DNA of 9,561 bases from an uncultured Acidobacteriota bacterium. GTDB lineage: Bacteria; Acidobacteriota; JAAYUB01. The stretch lies in contig CALAMB010000022.1 in assembly GCA_937925645.1 (NCBI GenBank), positions 1 through 9,561 on the forward strand. The letters are read 5' to 3'. Of the stretch, positions 5,749 to 9,561 are shown piece by piece. The notes beneath the pieces are model-generated. The model worked only from the letters and a program-made list of their open reading frames with translations, was not told the origin of the DNA and did no database searches. Made by a program: the position numbers and the translations under genes. Within the stretch, counting starts at the first letter, position 1. Every line of letters begins with the position of its first letter.

Positions 5749-7353
5749 TCAGGACGGCAGCTTGGCCAGCATGTCGCGGGCCATGGCGGCGAACTCGTTC
5801 TGCAGGGGGAGCAGCTCTTCCAGGTACTGGCGGGCCTGGGCGATGTTGCCGGCCTGGCGGTGCAGCATTGCCAGGTTGTACACCACCTTCCAGAACAGGT
5901 TGTTGCGGGTGGTCAGGGATTTTAGCAGCGCGCTGGCCTTCTCGGTCTGGTTCAGTTGCATGAGCGTGAGCGCCTGGCCGATGATGGCCCGGATGAAGAA
6001 GGGGTTCAGCGTGCAGGCCTTCTCGAAATTTTGGTACGCCTCGTCGGGCTGTTCCAGGTAGTAGTAGAGCCGGCCCAGGTTGTAGTACAGGTCGGCGAAA
6101 CCGGGGTTCTGCCCCAGGGCCAGGTTCAGGATGTGGATCTCGGCGCGCAGCAACTCGGCCTTTTCGGCGCCCATCTTTTCGTCCGCTTCCGACTCGTTGC
6201 TGAACAGGATGGTCTCGGGGATGCTCTTGAAGTCGCGGTACGACTCCTCGAATTTTTCCAGGGCCTCCGCGGCGCGTCCCAGGTCCTTATAGCAGAAGCC
6301 CATGCTGATCCTGGCGGGCACGAACTTCGGGTTCCGGAGCAGGCATTTGCGGAAGTACTCCAGCGCCTCGGAGTGTTTCTTGAGGCGCTGGGCTTCGCGG
6401 CCCAGGCGGAAGTACACCTCCGGCAAATCCACGCCGTCCACCAGCAGGTTCTGGTAGTGCTTCACCAGGAGCTGGCGGAACCAGGAGTTGCGGATGATGT
6501 CCCCCTCCGGGTCCTGGAAGGGGAGGGCTTGCACGTCGATTTCGATGGTTTTGTGGAACCGATCGTCCACCCACTTGCGCGCGGCGGCCTCGGACACGTC
6601 GGTGTCATTCTTCGGTAACGGATACTTGCGCAGCAGCGGCTGGCCGGCGTCCAGCCGGAGCTGCCGGGCGAGGAAGCCGAGGGGGACCTGGAAGCGGTTC
6701 CGTTGCTTGAGGAACGGGATCAGCTCCTCCAGAATCCGGAACGCGTCCTCGTAGCGCTTGAGCACGATGTAGGCGGCCATCAGGTCCAGCTGGGCTTCGG
6801 GGAAGGGCCGCTTGAACTCCAGGGCCCGCAGGATCATCTTCTCGACCTCGGGGAACTTGTGCCGCCGGAACCGGGCGATGGCCAGCAGGTGGTAGACCGT
6901 GGCGTCGAAGGGGGGCAGCGCGATGGCGTCGTGCAGGATCTCTTCGGTGCGATCCAGGCTGCCCAGGTTCAGGAGGGCGATCCCCAGGCAGATCCGGATG
7001 CTGGGGAAGTTGGGCTCGCGGGTGAAGATCGCCTCGAACACCCGGACCGCCGCCGGGAAGTTGCCCGAGTTGTTGAGAATGATTCCCTTGTAAAGCTGCA
7101 GGATGCGGTTGTCCGGGTATTCGGTCAGCCCCTGCTCCAGAATGTCCAGCGCTTGCTTGTGCAGTTGTTGTGAGGTATATTTGATGCCAAGGAGCTTGTA
7201 ACATTCGAGAATAAAACCTTTAGACAGCGCCGCGTACGTGCCGTCGGCCTCGGTGTCGCGGGCGGCGGCCTCGCGGAAGGACGCGATGGCCTTGTGGTAT
7301 AGTCCTTTCCCGAATTCACCGAGAGCTTCTTCAAACAAGAGCGATTCTTTCAT
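5749..7353 (-). CDS. TPR-repeat protein
   Basis: A 534-residue cytosolic protein built mostly of tetratricopeptide repeats, a helical scaffold for protein-protein contacts. N-terminal TPR pairs run from about residue 10 to 215 (for example ALDILEQGLTEYPDN and AAVRVFEAIFTREPN). A non-TPR linker spans about 220-300 (KWVDDRFHKTIEID). A second TPR block runs from about 311 to 525 (ALEYFRKCLLRNPKF, AYQNFEKACTLNPFF). There is no signal peptide, membrane segment or enzyme motif. The start at 7353 (MKESLLFEEAL) is chosen because the first helix begins there. An in-frame ATG at 7422 would add 23 residues that look like translated AT-rich spacer. Neither start has a good Shine-Dalgarno site, so the start is uncertain. 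The gene is divergent from the kinase-like gene and may work with it; the specific partner is unknown. Confidence 0.9.
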   Translation of the reverse strand: MKESLLFEEALGEFGKGLYHKAIASFREAAARDTEADGTYAALSKGFILECYKLLGIKYTSQQLHKQALDILEQGLTEYPDNRILQLYKGIILNNSGNFPAAVRVFEAIFTREPNFPSIRICLGIALLNLGSLDRTEEILHDAIALPPFDATVYHLLAIARFRRHKFPEVEKMILRALEFKRPFPEAQLDLMAAYIVLKRYEDAFRILEELIPFLKQRNRFQVPLGFLARQLRLDAGQPLLRKYPLPKNDTDVSEAAARKWVDDRFHKTIEIDVQALPFQDPEGDIIRNSWFRQLLVKHYQNLLVDGVDLPEVYFRLGREAQRLKKHSEALEYFRKCLLRNPKFVPARISMGFCYKDLGRAAEALEKFEESYRDFKSIPETILFSNESEADEKMGAEKAELLRAEIHILNLALGQNPGFADLYYNLGRLYYYLEQPDEAYQNFEKACTLNPFFIRAIIGQALTLMQLNQTEKASALLKSLTTRNNLFWKVVYNLAMLHRQAGNIAQARQYLEELLPLQNEFAAMARDMLAKLPS

Positions 7354-7439
7354 GAAAGTGTAACGTCTGACACAAGATGATGATACTTTAGGTAAAATTG
7401 CAAACAGGGTCAAGCGAAACATCGATGGCGGCGGTTTAA
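7354..7439. promoter_or_regulatory. Divergent intergenic region of the TPR and kinase-like genes
   Basis: About 86 bases separate the preferred starts of two divergent genes. The left two thirds are AT-rich against GC-rich coding DNA on both sides, as expected for a region carrying promoters in both directions. No clear -35/-10 pair can be assigned with confidence. The right end has the palindrome CATCGATG (7420-7427), which puts an ATG on each strand, and a four-codon open frame at 7425-7439 whose TAA directly abuts the kinase-like start codon. Confidence 0.5.
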
Positions 7440-9059
7440 ATGGGTTCGGACGCGAGCAATCCCCCCAGCAACATCGTGTACGTCTACCAGGAGATGCTCC
7501 TGACGCTGGTGGACGTGTTCCAGCACGTGGCCGAGCAGGACAACATCCAGATCAACCTGGAGCGCATCTTTGACCTGATCCTGGGCTTCCGCGACTACAC
7601 CGCCATCTGGATCTACCATCAGCCGGACGAGTCCGGGCCGGCCCATCTCATTGCCCACAAGGGCGTGGCTCGCGAGGCGGTGGATCCGGAACGGAATGCC
7701 GAGCTGCGGACGGCGGTGATGGACCACGTCTTCCGCACGGCCCAGCCCATCTCGCTCAAGCGCCTCGACGCATGCTTCGGCGCCGCGGCCGAAACCGGGA
7801 TCAAGACCCACCTGGCCGTGCCGCTCCGCCTTCCCGGCCGGGTCTGGGGCGTGCTCAACGTCGCCGCCGGCAACCACCGGCGGGTGTCGCGGCACGAGAT
7901 CCAGTTCTTCTCGGTCATCGCGGGGGTGATCTCCAGCCTGCTGAATCAGGAGCGGTGCCGGCAGCGGCAGGCCGGGGACGTGAGCCGGATGTCCGGCCTC
8001 GGCCTCCAGAAGCTGATGGAGAAGCTGGCCGACGGCGTCATGCTGATGACCGACGACTTCCACCTGACCCTGCTGAACCCGTCCGGCAAGACCTTCCTCG
8101 GCGGCTTGACCGAGTTCGAGAAGGGCGCGTTCTTCGACAAGTTCAGCGAGGTGCAGGGGACGATCTGCGACCGGCTGGGCCGGCAGGGGCAGGAGCTGAT
8201 GGAACTCGAGGTGCCTCTGGCCGATCCGTACGGCAAGGTAATCCGCCTTGTGGCCACGCCGCTCCACGATCCGGTGTCGGGTTTCCAGGGCGCCATCATC
8301 GTCGCCACGGACGTGACCGGCGAAAAAATGACGGCCCGGCGGGAGCGCCTCAAGACGCGGGTGACCTCCGTCGGTTCCCTGATCGAGGGGATCTCCCACG
8401 AGCTGAACAACCCGCTGGCCGCGGTATCCGGATACGTCCAGATGCTGAACCGGAAGCTGGCCGATGACGAGGCGTCTCGGGACATTCTGGGCAAGATCGA
8501 GCGGGAGCTGACGCGAGCCATCGTGATCGTCAAGAACCTGGTGGCCACCGCCGAGCACCGCCCCCTGGAGAAGGTGCCGGTCCGGCTGAACGCGCTCCTT
8601 GAACGCCTGGCCGACGAACTCCGGCCGATGATTCACCAGTCGGGCGTGAGCCTGGACCTGAACATGGAACCGGATCTGCCCGAGTTGTACCTCGAACGCG
8701 AGAACATCGCCCAGGTGTTCCGCACGCTGATCGAGCTGGCCGCCCAGACCCTGTCTCATGATCACGGCGGGGGCGTTCTCGACATCGCCCTGCTGAAACG
8801 ACCGGACGCGGTCCAGGCCGTGATCACCGACGCCAGCCCCGGCGTCGTGCCGTCGGACATGCCGGAAGTCCGGGCGCTCGCCCAGGCCCAGGAACAGCCG
8901 CTCGAGGACGCCAGCGTCCGGATGGCGTTCTGTTTCAACGTGGTCCGCAATCACGGCGGTGTGATCTACACCGAGGCCGAAACCGGCAAGGGCATCGGCT
9001 ACGTGATCGAATTGCCTATTTTTGCGGAAGCGCCCTGGCGGACCGATGCCGGCCCCTGA
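7440..9059 (+). CDS. GAF-PAS histidine kinase-like sensor with degenerate ATP-binding domain
   Basis: A 539-residue soluble sensor without membrane segments. Residues about 25-175 are GAF-like (THLAVPLRLPGRVWGVLNV), about 185-300 PAS-like (GVMLMTDDFHLTLLNPSGKTF to GAIIVATDVTGEK) and about 305-375 a HisKA domain with an intact H-box (ISHELNNPLAAVSGY, phosphoacceptor His320). Residues about 380-527 have the fold signature of a HATPase domain, including HGGVIYTEAETGKG and the closing VIELP. The ATP-contact motifs are degraded: the N-box region reads VFRTLIELAAQ with no Asn, G1 reads DASPG rather than DxGxG, and the G2 position reads DASVRM rather than GTGLGL. ATP-dependent autophosphorylation is therefore doubtful; a phosphatase, scaffold or phospho-accepting role is inference. 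No response regulator lies next to it. It has no strong Shine-Dalgarno site, and the start is the first ATG after a stop. Confidence 0.92.
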   Translation: MGSDASNPPSNIVYVYQEMLLTLVDVFQHVAEQDNIQINLERIFDLILGFRDYTAIWIYHQPDESGPAHLIAHKGVAREAVDPERNAELRTAVMDHVFRTAQPISLKRLDACFGAAAETGIKTHLAVPLRLPGRVWGVLNVAAGNHRRVSRHEIQFFSVIAGVISSLLNQERCRQRQAGDVSRMSGLGLQKLMEKLADGVMLMTDDFHLTLLNPSGKTFLGGLTEFEKGAFFDKFSEVQGTICDRLGRQGQELMELEVPLADPYGKVIRLVATPLHDPVSGFQGAIIVATDVTGEKMTARRERLKTRVTSVGSLIEGISHELNNPLAAVSGYVQMLNRKLADDEASRDILGKIERELTRAIVIVKNLVATAEHRPLEKVPVRLNALLERLADELRPMIHQSGVSLDLNMEPDLPELYLERENIAQVFRTLIELAAQTLSHDHGGGVLDIALLKRPDAVQAVITDASPGVVPSDMPEVRALAQAQEQPLEDASVRMAFCFNVVRNHGGVIYTEAETGKGIGYVIELPIFAEAPWRTDAGP

Positions 9060-9080
9060 TCCTGCTGCTTCTGCCGCCCC

Positions 9081-9561
9081 TCAGAGGAACGCTTTTCGCT
9101 CCCTGGCCATGGCCTCGAGCGTCTGCTGAACCGCGGTCTGCACCACGGCGATCTTGAAATCCCCCGCGACGCCCTTCAGTCCGTCCTCCGCCTGGCGCGA
9201 CGGCGTGGCCGAGAGCAGCTCGATCAGCCCGGTGACCACCTTCGGATTCAGCCCCCCGATGACGCGGCCCATGACGATGGTCGCCTTGCCCAATTCCTGG
9301 CGGATGGCGTCCAGGATCATCTGGACGGCCCGCGGCAGCTTGGAGAAATCGAACTCGGCGGCGCCCTTGAGGACGCTGGATTTGAATTCGTCCAGCACCT
9401 CGGGCTTGTAGAATTTCTCGAGCCGGATGGCGTCCGAGACGTGGGATGCCGTGGCGATCTGGAGCACGAGCTGAAGCCCGCCCATGGTCTCGTAGTTCAG
9501 GTAGCAGCGGACCGCCTCCTGCGTCAGGGCGGGGAAGACGTCCGGGTGGATGTAGGCGAGC
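9081..9561 (-). CDS. Unrecognised helical protein, 3' part (gene runs off right edge)
   Basis: 159 residues are visible. An internal Met at 9485 could be taken for the start, but the frame stays open and protein-like (LAYIHPDVFPALTQEAVRCYLNYET) up to the window edge, so the gene almost certainly begins outside. The visible part looks largely alpha-helical with amphipathic stretches (AVQMILDAIRQELGKATIVMGRVIGGL; TAVQQTLEAMARERKAFL). It has no cysteine motif, membrane segment or recognisable catalytic signature. It converges on the kinase-like gene with only 21 bases between the two stop codons and no hairpin terminator between them. I do not recognise the family. It is likely cytosolic, judging only from the lack of hydrophobic segments in the visible part. 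Confidence 0.82.
   Translation of the reverse strand, partial: LAYIHPDVFPALTQEAVRCYLNYETMGGLQLVLQIATASHVSDAIRLEKFYKPEVLDEFKSSVLKGAAEFDFSKLPRAVQMILDAIRQELGKATIVMGRVIGGLNPKVVTGLIELLSATPSRQAEDGLKGVAGDFKIAVVQTAVQQTLEAMARERKAFL

Noticed and set aside
7354..7422. Longer TPR protein starting at 7422
   Set aside because: The extra 23 residues come from AT-rich spacer, have no ribosome site, and do not form a signal peptide or a TPR helix. The start at 7353 is preferred but not proven.
7410..8954. 514-codon minus-strand open frame
   Set aside because: It is antisense to the clearly recognisable GAF-PAS-HisKA gene. Its His/Gln/Arg-rich translation is typical of the reverse frame of a GC-rich gene.

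Overview
The window looks like a chromosomal segment from a GC-rich, free-living bacterium. Hand-counted 60-base lines outside the LRR region run about 55-68% GC. A secreted plant-type LRR protein with a C-terminal dockerin, a TPR protein, a GAF/PAS histidine-kinase-like protein and palindrome-rich intergenic DNA would fit Acidobacteriota or a similar environmental phylum. That placement is inference: there is no rRNA, tRNA or other marker gene in the window.

Layout, left to right. Positions 1-145 are one copy of a GC-rich hairpin-bearing repeat, cut by the window edge. Positions 203-4945 (minus) encode a 1580-residue secreted modular protein: signal peptide, N-terminal LRR cap, about 16 plant-type leucine-rich repeats, a fibronectin-III-like domain, a long unassigned middle part, a calcium-binding Asp/Gly repeat, an InlB-B-like repeat domain and a dockerin. 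Positions 4946-5748 hold no convincing gene. They contain a dense cluster of hairpins, including two inverted arms (5256-5303 and 5514-5561) whose differences largely preserve base pairing, and a second copy of the edge repeat (5521-5665). Positions 5749-7353 (minus; possible upstream start at 7422) encode a cytosolic TPR protein. Positions 7440-9059 (plus) encode a divergently transcribed GAF-PAS-HisKA protein whose ATP-binding domain has lost its key motifs. Positions 9081-9561 (minus) are the 3' part of an unrecognised gene that runs off the right edge.

How the parts may work together: the divergent TPR and kinase-like genes share a short AT-rich intergenic region and may form a sensing pair (inference). 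The LRR-dockerin protein is a surface or secreted binding protein with no visible cohesin partner. It is bracketed by direct copies of the hairpin repeat, and its LRR-coding part is markedly lower in GC than the rest of the gene.

The items most worth a second look are the covarying inverted hairpin arms with GNRA-type loops, the repeat-bracketed LRR gene with an internal composition step, and the sensor kinase with an intact H-box but a degenerate ATP site.
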